A stretch of 64,000 bases of DNA from Nectonema munidae. Lineage: Eukaryota; Nematomorpha; Nectonematoida; Nectonematidae. The stretch covers positions 124,001-188,000 of the forward strand of contig JAUIRK010000570.1 in assembly GCA_030549495.1 (NCBI GenBank), given 5' to 3'. Both the position numbers and the translations under genes were made by a program. Within the stretch, counting starts at the first letter, position 1, and each line of letters opens with the position of its first letter. Below the pieces are notes generated by a model, which was not told the origin of the DNA, did not search any database, and saw only the letters and a list, made by a program, of their open reading frames with translations. Shown here piece after piece: positions 21,352 through 34,077 of the stretch.

Positions 21352-24300
21352 ATTTTCTGCACATCAATTTAAATCATTCTAAAACCGCATGGGATAACCT
21401 TATTAATATAATTCTTTCCCAACAATACGATGTAATATCCATCAACGAACCCTACACACGCATGCCTCACCTGTTTGACCAATACAAACTCATACACATA
21501 CCCCCTTTAGACGATTACTCCGCTTGCATCATAATAAAAACATCCATTCTAAATACACCATTATACCAATTCTCTAACTCTAACTACATCTTCACTCTTA
21601 TCCACTCCACCACTACGCCACTAATCTTCTGTTCTCTTTACTCACAACCCTCTTCTTTACATCCCATTCCCTATCGTTTTGATAACGTATTAACCCAAAT
21701 AAAAAACCACATTAACAAAAGTTTTTTCCTCATTATTTCTACAGACCTAAATGCACGCTCATATTTATGGGATACAAAACAAAATCTTCGTGGTTTGCAA
21801 ACCCTCAATTTCCTTTCTGCCCATAACCTCACTATAGCTGATTCTAACACATCACCAACTTTTCAACGAAAACACCTAGACAAAATATATCAATCCCACA
21901 ATGACATTACCATTATCTCAAATGAAACCATTAAAATCATAAAAAATTGGAAGATTTGTGATACACCATCAGCTTCAGACCACTCGTTTATATCTTTCCA
22001 AGCCAATCTTAATCTACACAAAAAGATCCAACACAACCACCCCATTGGCAAACACATTTTCTGGACAGCTTTCCTAAAAACCCTGCAATCCAAACTATAT
22101 AATACCGAAATGAAAACCAATACAACATCAGAACTAGAGAAATCAGCTTTATTCCTTAAAACAATTTCAACTTCTATTCTCTCTTCCACTCCTAACAACC
22201 CATTTCCAAAACGCAAAAACGCCTATTTTTGGAACTCCTACTTGAACAATCTAAAACACCAACTCAAACGTTCATCAAAACTTATAAGAAAAATAAACAC
22301 CCATGATAACATTCAACATCACTTCCTACTAAAAAACTTATACAAAAAAGAAATCAATAAAGCTAAAAAAAGCCTGGAAAAAATTCACCACTCAAACTCC
22401 TTCCAACCCCTGGAGCACTATTCATAAAATCACCAATAAAAAATCCTCATCTCCCTTACCTCCCCATATACTTCCAGCAAACAACACTGAAACATCACAC
22501 TTGAACTCCTCCTTTCTAACTTCACTTTTTCCATCCGATTCAATAATAACCGACAACATTCACAATTCCATCATAAGACTTAAAACTCAATCATATTTAC
22601 GTAACACCAACACCTTTGATTTTACGAATCACTATTACAGAACTCAGCAACGCCGTAAACTCCTTTAAACCCAAACTAGCATGCAGTTACGACCACATAT
22701 CCATGAAACACGTTCGCAAAGCATACCATATTATCTATCCGCACATACTTCAATTATTCAACAGTTGCTTAAGACAAAGCTACTTTCCCAATATCTGGAA
22801 AATTAGCAAATTAATCTTGATTCCTAGACCCAATCGAGATCTCAATAACATAAAAAATTGGCCCCCATATCTCTTTTACCGACAATAGGCAAAATTTTAG
22901 AGAAAATTCTCAGGAAGAGACTGCTACATTATAGCTTAAAAAATCGACTCATTCACGCTAACCAATTTGCCTATGTTCCCAACAAAAACTCAGAACTAGC
23001 ACTTTCTCGCCTCACGCTTTACCTCGAATCTGCACTAAAAAATCATAAAATAGCCTCAACTTTATTCCTAGATATCGAAAATGCTTTTAACACTGCCTGG
23101 AACCCAGCTATCATCAACAACCTCATAGATAACACCTACCCCACATACATGATAAAGTTCATACATAATTACCTCAACCATCGCATTCTAATTCTAACTG
23201 AAAACAACAACTCATATATTCGCGAGCTCTCTCTCTCTCTACTCCTCAAGGTGGCAGCTTATCTGACCTACTTTGGTTAATACCCATCAACCCCCTTCTT
23301 GCTTTTATCAACAACAACTCTGACTTTTCTCAGGGATATTCTGACGACCTTCTTTTCTCTTTTTCTAGTTCTGAGCAAAACGAAAATCTTCAACAATCTG
23401 CTTCCTTGCTAAAACAAATTCAATTCAAAGCGCAACAATACAAAATTTCCTTTAACTCTAATAAATCCTACTTAATTCATTTCACACGCAAAAGAATCAA
23501 ACCTTTACCCTTACAACTTAACACGACAAACAAATTAGATCCACAGAACCAAGTAAAATATCTTGGGCTCACTTTCCAACCCAACTTAAAATTCTCTACT
23601 CATTTCAAAAGTACCTCACAAAAATTAGTCAAAACCCTTTTCTCTCTTAAAAACGGAATTTCTTACAAATGGGGACTTTCCCCAAAAATCACAAAGTTCA
23701 TTTATAAAAGTCTCATTTTCCCTGTCCTCAAATATGGAGTTCTTTCATGGGGCTCAGAGTTGAGACATCAGTCATCCCTTACTCATCTCAACAATTCTAA
23801 AAAAAAAACAATTTCTATCACCAATGCCTATCACACTACACCAACTACAAAACTTGAATTATTCACTAACACGCTACCCCTACATCTCAATCTAAAGAAA
23901 ACGCTTCTTAAAAATTACCTTATAACATTCTGCTCTACACCCCCACCACATCCTTTCACCAACCTATACACAACCCAAACATCCCAATCACTGCAGTACT
24001 ACAATTCCTTATTAATTCAGTTTGCTCCTAACAAAACATCTTATCAAGTGCTACCATTAAATCACCCAATTGAGCTCATCCACCCTTCTTCGTCTCCTCC
24101 TTACACCACTAACATCTGTCACCATAGATATCTTGCCCTAAACTCTATAGCTCATCAACGTACAACAAATACTATCAGTTCGCTTTCAATTTTCACTGAC
24201 GGTTCCAAATCACAACACCGCTCTTCAGCTGCATACGCATTCTTCCTACAAAACACAAAAAAACCATTCCTTATCCAGCACACAAACCTAGATCCAGAAA

Positions 24301-24863
24301 TCACTGCACACGAAACCAAAATTCATGCAGTATTACTATCCTGCAACACACTCCTTAATAAGCTAACTTCCTTTTCTACCTCCTTCAAATATATCACTTT
24401 TTTCACAGACTCGCAAAATTTAATAAATGATCTAAAACTTGAAAACAAAATCTCACATTCAACTTATAGTTTAGCAAGCAAACTTATTCATCTATCTAAT
24501 CACTTTGAATTAAATATCGTCTGGTGCCCAGCTCATTCCAGCTGTTTCGAAAATTACCTCGTCGATTATGTTGCAAAATCAAAAATCTCCGATTCACAGA
24601 TCCTACCCCTATTTTCTCTACCCATCTCTACATTTACAAACACTATAACTAACTCTACACTACTGCAGTGGCAACAATCTATTGACTCAACCATCACATC
24701 ACTTCCGACATCTATGCCATTATTACAACTCATTTTAAACAAACACTTTCACTCACTCCCTCGGAACATCATTCGCTGGCTCTCATCCCATTGCCCTTGT
24801 AATGCATACTTCTTCAAATTCAAACTTCGTTTCAGAAAACTCATTTGCCCTTCCATCAAACTG
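21345..24863 (+). pseudogene. LINE ORF2: endonuclease, reverse transcriptase, RNase H (frameshifted)
   Basis: The first frame (21345-22427) is an AP-like endonuclease: FLHINLNHSKTAWDNL at the start, STDLNARSYLWD in the middle and SASDHSFI near the catalytic end. The reverse transcriptase follows in several frames: NIKNW.PISLLPTIGKILEK, FLDIENAFNTAW (motif A), TPQGGSLSDLLW (motif B) and YSDD (motif C, 23337-23348). The final long frame holds an RNase H with IFTDGSK, AHETK, FFTDSQ and a late WCPAHSS..YLVDYVAK, so the acidic residues are all present. Frame changes lie near 22.4, 22.62, 22.87 and 23.24 kb, the last in a CT repeat. The Cys/His tail seen in the relative at 59.1 kb is missing. EN + RT + RNase H suggests the R1/LOA/I group. 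Confidence 0.85.
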
Positions 24864-25200
24864 CTTTGTTCTTCTTGAAAAAATAAGTTGGGATGACTAT
24901 GCCAATTTTGATGAGAAGTTGGAAACATGTGCTGACAAAGAAGAGTGTATCTTAGATATAGATATATCAAGCGAAAATGAAGCTGATAAATGTTTAGAAG
25001 AAGATGAATCAGAAGATGTTGAAATAAAAATTAAAACATCAGAAGTAATTTGTAGTGTTAAAACTTTAGAAAGGTTTGCAATACAAATAAAGTCCAGGAC
25101 TCTTTTCAACTTAGCAAAAAATGCACTTGATTGTGTTGAAAATCATCAAATGTCTAATTTGAAACAGACGAATCTTGAAACATTTCTAAAAAAACATTAA
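24826..25200 (+). pseudogene. Tigger-type transposase, C-terminal fragment
   Basis: In the frame from 24802, residues after about 10 leave LINE sequence and read SENSFALPSNCFVLLEKI, then WDDYANFDEKLETCADKEEC, an acidic stretch, and KTLERFAIQIKSRT to the end TNLETFLKKH. The W.DY.NFDE and closing L..F..K patterns are typical of Tigger/pogo transposase tails, where a final helix precedes the stop. FALPSNC resembles the LPPNCTS-LQP block around the last catalytic Asp, which suggests an internal deletion in this copy. The terminal repeat follows at 25332-25356. LINE sequence precedes it directly. Confidence 0.6.
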
Positions 25201-25331
25201 TTTTTATAAATAAAGTCAATTGTTTTTACCTCTTTGTATTATTTTTCTTTAATTAAAATATAGCCTATCTATTTTTGAACCTCTCTCTAACGACCCTCTG
25301 TATACAGCGATTTTTTTAGCAGCAAAGTCAA

Positions 25332-25356
25332 GTCGCTGTAGATAGGTTTTACTGTA
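25332..25356 (-). repeat. Tigger-type right terminal repeat
   Basis: GTCGCTGTAGATAGGTTTTA followed by CTGTA pairs with the left ends at 17464 and 19650. The end is CTG followed by TA, as for Tc1/mariner-class elements. Confidence 0.6.
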
Positions 25357-25470
25357 TATTCAAGTGGAATAAAAGGTTGTTTGACATAGTCAGAATAGAA
25401 ATTAATTGATTAAGTACATTTACGTCCAAGCAGATTATTAATAATCTTTCAAGAGCCTTTAGAGTCATTT

Positions 25471-26830
25471 TTATATTTGAGAGTTTAGAAGCATACTATG
25501 TATTTTTACAAATGTAACTTTCCTGTTAAACTTATTTCTAAATGATTTAAATAAATTCCATGTCAAGACGCTCCTATTTTTTAAATATTGATGATAACGT
25601 TTGTCTTTATGCTTCTCAATCGATTTCAACTGTGATTTATACCATCTGTCAGTGTTCGAAGGAAATTCTTTTTCAACTAAAGGAAAACTTTTTTTAAATA
25701 TATTAGGAATTTTATCAATCAGTATATTATAATATTCATTCACTTCATGGTAAATATTTAAATTCCAATTTTGTTTGAAGTTTTGGAAATTATTGTAACT
25801 AAAAAATCTGATTTTATTTTCTTTAAATTTGAAATATAAAGGTTAGAAAAAAAACTTTCATACACAATTAGGTAAGTGATCCGAGATTCCTATTGTCAAG
25901 TTACCAGAAAAACATTGATCAAAATCAAAGTTATAAAAAATGATTAAATGATTTGATTTCACTATCCTTGTTGCATTTAGTATATTAGGATGAAAATTAG
26001 CTTTACTTGATCATTCAGGTAAGTAGATGTGAATAAACATTCAATAAATTAATGTTGAAATTACTTAAGTCCACTTACTTAAGTTGATTATAAATATTCA
26101 AACGTAGAAAAAAAAACTTTCAGGACACAATTTATACTCATACCTTTTATTTATATACAAACCTATACTACCTCCTTTATTTATAAAATTGAAACCGCCC
26201 AAATTCACATCAACACGCGTTTGCCAAATTTTAGTTAACGCGAAAAGAACAATATACGAATGTCCAATATCTTCTATTAAAGAAATTATATCTACTAAAT
26301 TTTTGTATAAACTACGGCAGTTTAAATGCATTACATATAGATTAGAAGAAATGGTATTTTTAATAGCTCTTAGCCTATTTTTGAATTCAATGATATAATA
26401 ATATTCAAATTTAATGTTAAAATGCTGATGGTCAAAGAAATCTTTAGGATAAGTATCAAGTTCAATCATTTATGAAGTTATTAGATATTAAACAGGTAAT
26501 TTTTTTATAAACTCAAAAGAAGACAACCTACAAGGGCAGTTATTATCAAAAGAATGATAATGACTGGTATCCACTTATTTAGAAATACAATTATGATATT
26601 TAAAAAAAGATCTATTTTTTTATAATATCACAAGATTCAGATATATGATTTTTAGAACAGTAAATAGGAGCGTGTGAATTTGTTTTACATTAAGAATCGG
26701 TATGTCCCCATTTGCAACACAATGTGCATTGTTTAAATGAAAAAAATCATAAACATGGTGATAAATATTTTGTTGACAAAAATTGAGCGTTTTTAAAACA
26801 CAATAATAAATTCGTAACAATGGACAAATC
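25471..26830 (-). pseudogene. CR1/L2-like LINE fragment (endonuclease and linker)
   Basis: On the minus strand the frame at 26469-26098 reads NLYVMHLNCRSLYKNLVDI, then ALTKIW and GGSIGLYINKRYEYKL, which match the start of the AP endonuclease of CR1/L2-type LINEs (HLNIRSL..., ALTETW, GGG..YI). The frame at 25743-25471 (WYKSQLKSIEKHKDKRYHQY; WNLFKSFRNKFNRK) matches the region between endonuclease and reverse transcriptase. A Cys/His-bearing frame at 26820-26620 may be upstream sequence. Frames are broken and no reverse transcriptase follows, so the copy is cut at its 3' side. It may be related to the plus-strand reverse transcriptase at 50.4 kb. Confidence 0.6.
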
Positions 26831-28389
26831 TAATGAAGGAGAAATAGAGGAGATTAAACTAGTGTCATCATTTTAACATATTCACTAAAATATAAAACAA
26901 AGAATTTTGATACTAAGCAATTAGTTTTTTTTGCATCAGTAATACTTTATATTTTTTTGCCCCCTCTCCTAGCTCCATATTAAAATATTACTCTATATTT
27001 TTTAAAATAAAAAAGATTTTGAAAAGTTGTTATAAAATAAGAATTTATTTGAAAAATTACAACTTTACTCCATTTTTCTATGGAATTATATTTTTTATCC
27101 AAATTTTTGAATTTCAATGGTTTTATTGTATTATATACATTTTGTTCATATTTCTAGTTATTTTTTTCTTATTTTAATTAACATACTTTTTTGATTGAAT
27201 CAAAATATTTCGATAATTTTAATTTAAAAAAAATATAATTTGTGTAAATTAATTTGTATTTTTTTAATTTATAAATTAGATCTATATAACTATACTATTA
27301 CATAAATAAATGATAAGGATTTATTTAATTCATTTTTTCAATAAAGTTGTTACTTATATATATTTATCTTAGGTGCGTACATCCTTAAAATTAAATTTTC
27401 CGTAAAACAAATAAAGTAATAGGGATGTCTACTCCCAAACTAAACAAGTCTTTTAATTTTAAAAAATATATAGAATTGAAAAAATTAAAAATTATTGTTT
27501 TATGAATAGGCTTTTTCACCCATCCCCACATACATATGCAACCCGTTGATAATAGGGTGCTTTGCCCGGGGTTTTAGAATTTTCTGAATTATATATATTT
27601 TTTATAGTATTTATTTGACGTGCTTGTCTTCTGAGTAGATTTTCGATATTACTATTCTTGTTTTAAGGTTAAGTCTTAGAATGTATATTTAAAATCTATT
27701 TTTTTCATTAACGTCCACTTCCTTGTTATAATAACGCAAATTTGAGCTATATTTGATCAGAGGCATTAATGTAGCTAGTCATTTGAATAAGAGCCCATGC
27801 ATTTTTGAGTGAGGCAAATATATTTTATAGCACAACTATAAGAAGGCAAGGGTGCTAAGCCCACTAGGATTTATTTTGCCCATCTGAAACTCCTTTGAAA
27901 TATATAATTGTATATACTTTCTTATATTCCCGGCCCCATTAAAATCAGTTTTGCCCCCCCCCCCCCCTCCCCCCCACCTGTACTTGAAGTGGGCAATGGG
28001 ATAATTTAAACCCTTAAGTCCTATTCTTGAAATCAAATATATAGCATCTCTATCCTTAGATATTCTTTTTATTTAATATTTTAGTTTTTTTTTATCAAGA
28101 TTTCTTTGAATAGTTGGCAATGTTTTTACACTTAGCTTAAAATTTTTATTAATAAAACTTAGTACAAATAATTTCATTTCATGTATTTTTTAGCGTATAA
28201 CTTAGGGATTGGAATAGCTAATTTATATAAATTTAAACTTCGTAGCATATTTCTCCCAAAAATTTTAAACCTTCAATTTCTATTTAAAATGGCCAATTGG
28301 CTTCATACTTTTCCATTCATAGACCAATATCTGAAATAAATTTTCAAACTATTTTCTTTACTGACTGAATATATGTGTAGATAGAATAT
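26831..28389. other. AT-rich non-coding stretch
   Basis: No gene or element recognised. A C-rich homopolymer run lies at about 27954-27976. The open frame across it on the minus strand, 27836-28036, is glycine-rich only because of that run. Confidence 0.5.
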
Positions 28390-28440
28390 GAATTTCGGCG
28401 TAGCGGTCTAACTATAATTTTTAATAGCTCGAGGTCTCAT
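28390..28440 (+). repeat. Possible tRNA-derived SINE head
   Basis: GGCGTAGCGGTCTAACTA resembles an A box, and CTCGAGGTCTCAT follows. A segment at 53.5 kb on the minus strand shares CTCGAGGTCT. No B box remains here. Confidence 0.25.
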
Positions 28441-28539
28441 TTAAAAAAAATAAATCAAAATATAAACTACTGTACTAAAAAATAGGCACCATTGTTTATT
28501 CAAAAACTGTCTGAACAATCCAAATCTCAATGTAATGGA

Positions 28540-28745
28540 TGCATCTGTTTTGTCTAAACCAGTTTATCTAAATTTGGCTATTTTGGCCAATGCAACTCTC
28601 ATATCATTACTCACTTCCAATCTGTTTAGGAATTTGGTTTCAATGGCAAGTAGCATAAAAAAAACGGTTGCTCACACTCATATGTAGTGGCAAATCGAAT
28701 CAGCGCTTTCAGAGCAATCTTTGCAAGCACAGGACTATCCCCCCA
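28540..28745 (-). pseudogene. hAT transposase C-terminal fragment
   Basis: The minus-strand translation reads IRFATTYECEQPFF and, one frame over, AIETKFLNRLEVSNDMRVAL. This is the hAT dimerisation block found near the C-terminus of ZBED5/Charlie-like transposases (TTY.CE.GFS.L..IKTK.RNRL....D.RVALS). The frame change lies in a T run. The rest of the transposase was not found. Confidence 0.6.
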
Positions 28746-28799
28746 TTTCAATCGATATAGGATATTTCAGAAAAACATGTTTTGCACCTCCTCAATCAT

Positions 28800-31589
28800 T
28801 AACCAAATCAGAGATCAGATTATAAATGAGTTTTTGATAAATTGATAGTATTTTTCAAATTTTTGTAGATTAAGAAAATAAAGAAGCATGCTATACGGTT
28901 TTTATGGTTTTTTATTTTCGAAAATCGAGCAAAATTTTTCTTATCAAAGAATGCAATTATTCCAGCTTCATTTCAAAAGCTGACATTTTTTTATGATAAT
29001 GGAGTACTGTAATCTCTTTTCCTTGCAGTACAAAGTTAAAGGAATTCATATATTCAAATATGTTTACTAAAAATGATAGAAATATACTAAAACGGACATG
29101 AGAAAATTCTACATGCATGTCTAGTTTGCCTTCCTCATCAGATCGTTTAAGTTTCAACATCCGCATCCACAATTTTCAAACATTTTACTTTTTTCTATAT
29201 AACACAAAACTTTTTTCAGAATTTTTCAATTTTTACATTAGCCAAAATTTTTATAAGTTCGTCTTTATGATACTACATATACATTGACATTTCTCTAAAT
29301 TTTTAAGAAGTATACAACTTGCTTTTGCTTACAATAGCAATTAAGATACCCGCATTCCTCTAAAAAGATTAATCCTGGCATACGCATTCTCTAGGATGTC
29401 AAATTTGATATCCGCATCCGCGGATACAACAAATGTCACATCCGATACATTTCTAATCATAACATAGAATTTTATGAATTTTTAGTTTATTTAATAACAT
29501 TTACTTTAAAAACTAATTCGAGTTTGGAAGTTTCATTTTTTGATAATATCATCTTATAAACCTGAAAAACTTTAACATTTTGAAATAAGTAAAAAATAGT
29601 AATATGGAGATGATTGCTCCGTCGGGGTTAAAGAATTCCTTTATAATTGCCATATTTTTCTTTTTAAATTTAATTTGCTTAACAATTATTATAATTATAG
29701 CTTTTTATTCTTTGTAATTATTGTTTAAATTTTTTAATGCCATTCAACACTTTTAGAAATAAAGAATTGTTGAATCTTTATTTTTTTGGACCAAAACTCT
29801 ATCAAGTTTTCTCTACCGGAAAAGTAATTTAAATTTTTACTTATTTTCTCAATATTTTAAATTATAGTTTCTTTATCATTGTTGATATTTTCTGATTTAA
29901 TTTGCAAAATTTGATCCAAAACTATTTATGTGTGACACCTGTGTGATTATTCTGTATACTTTTTAGATCCACGACCGAATGGCTACATGAAGAACGTCGA
30001 AACGACAGAATGACGAAAATGTATAGTTGTCCAGCGGATATTTACCAGTTTAATTTAATAAAAAGACATTTGTACAGTCAATAAAGTTTGATTCTACATT
30101 TTAAAGTTAGTAAGGCTAGTTAGTCAGCCAGTAGAATGTGCATAGTTTGTATAATCGTTTTTGTTAATTTAAATAAAATAGCACTTCGCTATCCTTATAA
30201 TGCTCATGAGACCCACATAAAATAATTCACGGGGCCTTCGTTGCCACCCCTGATATAAGGATCTTATTTGACTAAGATAAGACTGCAATTTTTTAAAAAG
30301 AAATCATCAATCTCATTTTATCATTTTTGCTCTAAAACGTAAACACAGTGTTAGTTTATACAGCGAAATTAATTGTTTATTTCAATAAAATTTTTCCATA
30401 AAATTCATATTCATCTTTTCAATGTATAAACCTACAATTGCTTTATTAATGGAATAAAATCTCTACTGTTGATCAATTACTTAAGGAACTTTATGAAAAC
30501 TGCGAAAACTAACGTGATTATGAAGAGAATTGAGATTACAATCTCATCAAGCTTGATTTCCCTTCAAAATATATCCAGCATCAATTTGAACTCGCTTTCT
30601 TCCTATTCATCATTTTCTTTTGCATTTAGTTCTTTCATTTTGGCCATTTCATATTAAATATCATTTAAATTATATATCGTAGGCAAAGCCAAATAAAAAC
30701 AACAGGATTTTGGTAAAATGAATATTACAAAATGAAACATTACAACAATTTTTCAGTCCCTCCCCTTCTCAATGATTTCTATAACAATTCGCCACAAATC
30801 CTTAGATATTTCTTATTAATTTTTCACAGTCTTCATTATGAACAAATTGTACAATAGAATTGAAGTCTTTTTTATATTTTTCTCTAGTTTTTTTAAGCAA
30901 GAAAGCTTTAACAAGTCATTTTTATACATCTTTCAAGCCATTTTGTGAAACAAATTTTCAAGCCGTAAGAAATATATTTGTTAAGCAGCTTGCTTACAAC
31001 CAATGAACTAGTTATTTATCATCATATGCATATGTTTGTAATGATTTCTATATTATTGAGCATCATTTCTGCTAGATCTATTTCAACCGTAGACCCATCC
31101 CTTCATTAAATTTCTATGCTTCTTGATTTTTATTCATGTAATATCTTGTTTATATTTACTACAAAATCTGTGACTAGTATTGTGCTAGTTACAACTAAAA
31201 TACTACGAAAGCAGATAGTAGTTTGTCTTCATCTTTAAGTTATTTGATTGGCTTTCTTTCTTTAAAAAACCACTATTTTTTAATTCTTTTTTGTTTTAGA
31301 GTTTTTCGTATAAAGGCAATTATTTTGAAAGGATTGGAAATTTCTTAGTTTCCACTGTAAGTCTTACATTTTTACTTTTTCATTTTGAACTGAATGTTTA
31401 TATTAGAAATATTTAGTCAAATTTTCCACATTTTTGGGAATTGATAGTGTTTCAACTCCCGAAATATGGATTTACAAAAAATATTTAGGGTCTGTGCTGG
31501 AGGTTTAAGTTAGTCACAAAAATTTTATAATTCCGAAACAGTTAGAATAATTTATTTTCTCTTGTATATAAATTAAGTAAATAAATTCT
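28800..31589. other. AT-rich non-coding stretch
   Basis: Only short frames without recognisable domains. The 62-codon serine-rich frame at 30469-30657 shows no motif. No RNA gene or paired transposon ends seen. Confidence 0.5.
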
Positions 31590-31860
31590 GCTAATCAATC
31601 TTTAGATTTTATATCACTGATATATACAGTATATGATATTCTTTATTGATATTATTATATTACATGTGTTTATGGTGAACAAATAAATCACAAAATCTTA
31701 TTGATAGAAATATGTTATCACTCAAATAACAGGCTTGAACTTGATACTAACAGGTTCAATAAAATAAAACGTACCAAAGTTCGAAATCGTATTCAACTTC
31801 GATATTTTTCGTAGTTTAGATTTTTTCGTACACAATTTCGAATCCAATTTTTTTTCCAAA
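31590..31860 (+). repeat. Dispersed repeat, copy 1
   Basis: Shares TTTAGATTTTATATCACTGA, then GAACAAATAAATCA and ATCTTATTGA, ATATGTTATCACTCAA and ACAGGTTC in order with 49985-50195. This copy holds an extra AT-rich stretch in the middle (about 31620-31672). Family unknown. Confidence 0.65.
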
Positions 31861-33907
31861 AAAGATCACGCGTTACTTTATTATTTCAAACACACTTTAA
31901 GTGTGTACTAGTCTAAATCTAGACCTTTATTCCAATTCTAATTAAGACAAAGCAAAATATTTCATTCCCATATAAATATTCTCAATCGCGCCTCTTCACC
32001 ACTTTTATAAAATATTGTATTTGGGTCCCGCAATTACGGGTGTGTGCATTTCCGTATATCCGCCCGCACAGGCCTCTAATATGCACTAGTGTACGAACTC
32101 TTGGACATATATAGATTTTAATAATATTTCCTTTTTTATATAAAAAAAATGTAACACTTTAACTAATGTCAGTATTGCATATTTACTTTGTTTCTAATTT
32201 CTATTTTAGACACACTTTTTTCGATCCGTCTTCTTGTATGTATCCTTATTCGTTGCTTTCAAGAAAATTAGTATTCCTTTTCTTTTATTTCAAATGAATT
32301 TTACCTTTCTTAATTTTATTAAATAAGCCAGTTATTTGTTATCAAGTGGACAATTTTATCCAATCAAATTTTTGCTATCTATTATGGTATAGAAAAAATG
32401 CAATTTCTGTGATTCATAATATAATGGTATATAAAACAGAAAAATTGAATCTATGTTTATTGAAAAACTTACAGTTTTAGTTTTTCAATAAACATTGTGT
32501 TTTCAGTTTTTCAAACTTGAACTAATAACCATGGCAAATCGTTCTGAGATATTTTGTCGCGTGACACTTCTCTGCTTAAAATGATATTTTAATTAATTGT
32601 GTATATAAGTATTAAATAGATGAAATTTTATGAATAACGATTTTTTTGATTTTTTTTATATATTTATAAAAAACTTCAAAAATTTTTTCAATATAAAGTT
32701 ATTTTTATGAGTTTAAAATTTAATGAAATAATTAGATAGTTTGTTAGTTAGTCAGTAAAAATTATTTACATATGTTTAGAATAACAAATGATGATAAATT
32801 TATTATTGGCGGCGAATTATCGCGCGAAAAGTGTCAAATAGTAGGGTATGTCGCATCAATCTTTTAATCTTGCAATATTTTAAATGCACCCATACTCGAT
32901 CCTTTTTTCCTAAAAATCTTTCCAGGCCACTCATCTCCAGCCCGTTATTATTAATCCCGGCCTCTATTACCCTATCCTTATTCAATTTACCTATTTTAAT
33001 TTTTTTAATCATACTGATTACTTAAAGCTTGACAAAAAATTTAAAAGGTCCATTGTTCTCTAAAAAGGAAGCAATTTTCTTTAATTTCTAAATTTGCTAC
33101 GGTGAAACAAAACATCCGAAAACCTTTTGCAATATAGATCTCTTCAACTGTAATTCCTGCAATTCTAAATTTTATTTTTTTTTCATTAAAATAAAAAATT
33201 TTAGAGAGGATTGTTTTGTTTTCTATAGTCATTGTAGCAAGCAATCAAGCAAGAAGACTTGAAATATGAGCTTTGCAAAATCAAGAACTTAAATGCTTCG
33301 TTCTTCAATAGTTTTGTAACGCATATACTTTTAAAGAGAAGATCAAATTTCATATATTCAAATTGAATAGCTCATCTCATCATTCATAAAATTTAAACTT
33401 TCCCTTTAACATGTTACCACTCTGAAATAATAGAGACGTAGTCACAACTAGAAATTTTAACTGAGAAATTATCATGACTAGGTGCTTGTTATTAATAAAG
33501 TCGGACTTTTAAGAGATAATTTGTATTACATTAAATTTCTAATATATATATATATATATCTGTTTACAAAAATAACTATATACGCCACTGCTGCCGTATA
33601 CACATAGCGTGTAGCGCAAATTTTTAGAACAGATGATAGATATAAAACTACACTAAACATGTGTTCAGTACACATATAGATCACAACTTTGCGAAATTCT
33701 GACCGTTTTATTTCGATATTGTTTTCTTGCGACTTTGTTTTGCGTGTGGCAAAACATGGCGATCCTCATTGCCTTTGCTTGAGAACCACTGTTCTAGATG
33801 AATTTTTGCGGTTCCATCTTTTGAACTTGTTTGCAAAATAATCATTTTTGTTGCGAATTCATGTTGTCTGAGTTTTCATATTAAGTATTTTTATCTATTT
33901 TTTGCAG
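31861..33907. other. Non-coding, probably upstream of or intronic to ABHD16A
   Basis: No exon could be assigned. TTGAGAACCACTG followed by TTCTAGAT near 33780-33804 resembles a hAT right end, but no matching left end was found. A TA microsatellite lies near 33542-33560. The N-terminal exons of ABHD16A could lie here or further upstream. Confidence 0.45.
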
Positions 33908-34077
33908 ATACCGGATTTCCTTCTAACAAAAATTTGTATAAAATTTCCTCCCTAATATGCTTCTTTTTCTCTATGGCGTATGCAATAAGAGCGTTCGGGA
34001 GATTTACGAACGTTCACTACTCTCTTTTCCTAAAGAACTACCTAGAACATAACAAGAATGCTCTTTCTTTGTTTAAA
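33908..34077 (+). CDS. ABHD16A: ABHD16A exon with second membrane segment
   Basis: Acceptor TTTTTTGCAG, donor GTAGTA. It begins with two bases of a split codon and ends in phase 0. The translation runs from TGFPSNKNLYKI through a hydrophobic stretch (SLICFFFSMAYAI) to RAFGRFTNVHYSLFL. Confidence 0.75.

Noticed and set aside
27836-28036. Glycine-rich minus-strand frame
   Set aside because: The glycines come from a C homopolymer; there is no other sign of coding.
33780-33804. hAT-like right end TTGAGAACCACTG with TTCTAGAT
   Set aside because: No matching left end or second copy of the flanking 8 bases was found, so the element is not defined.
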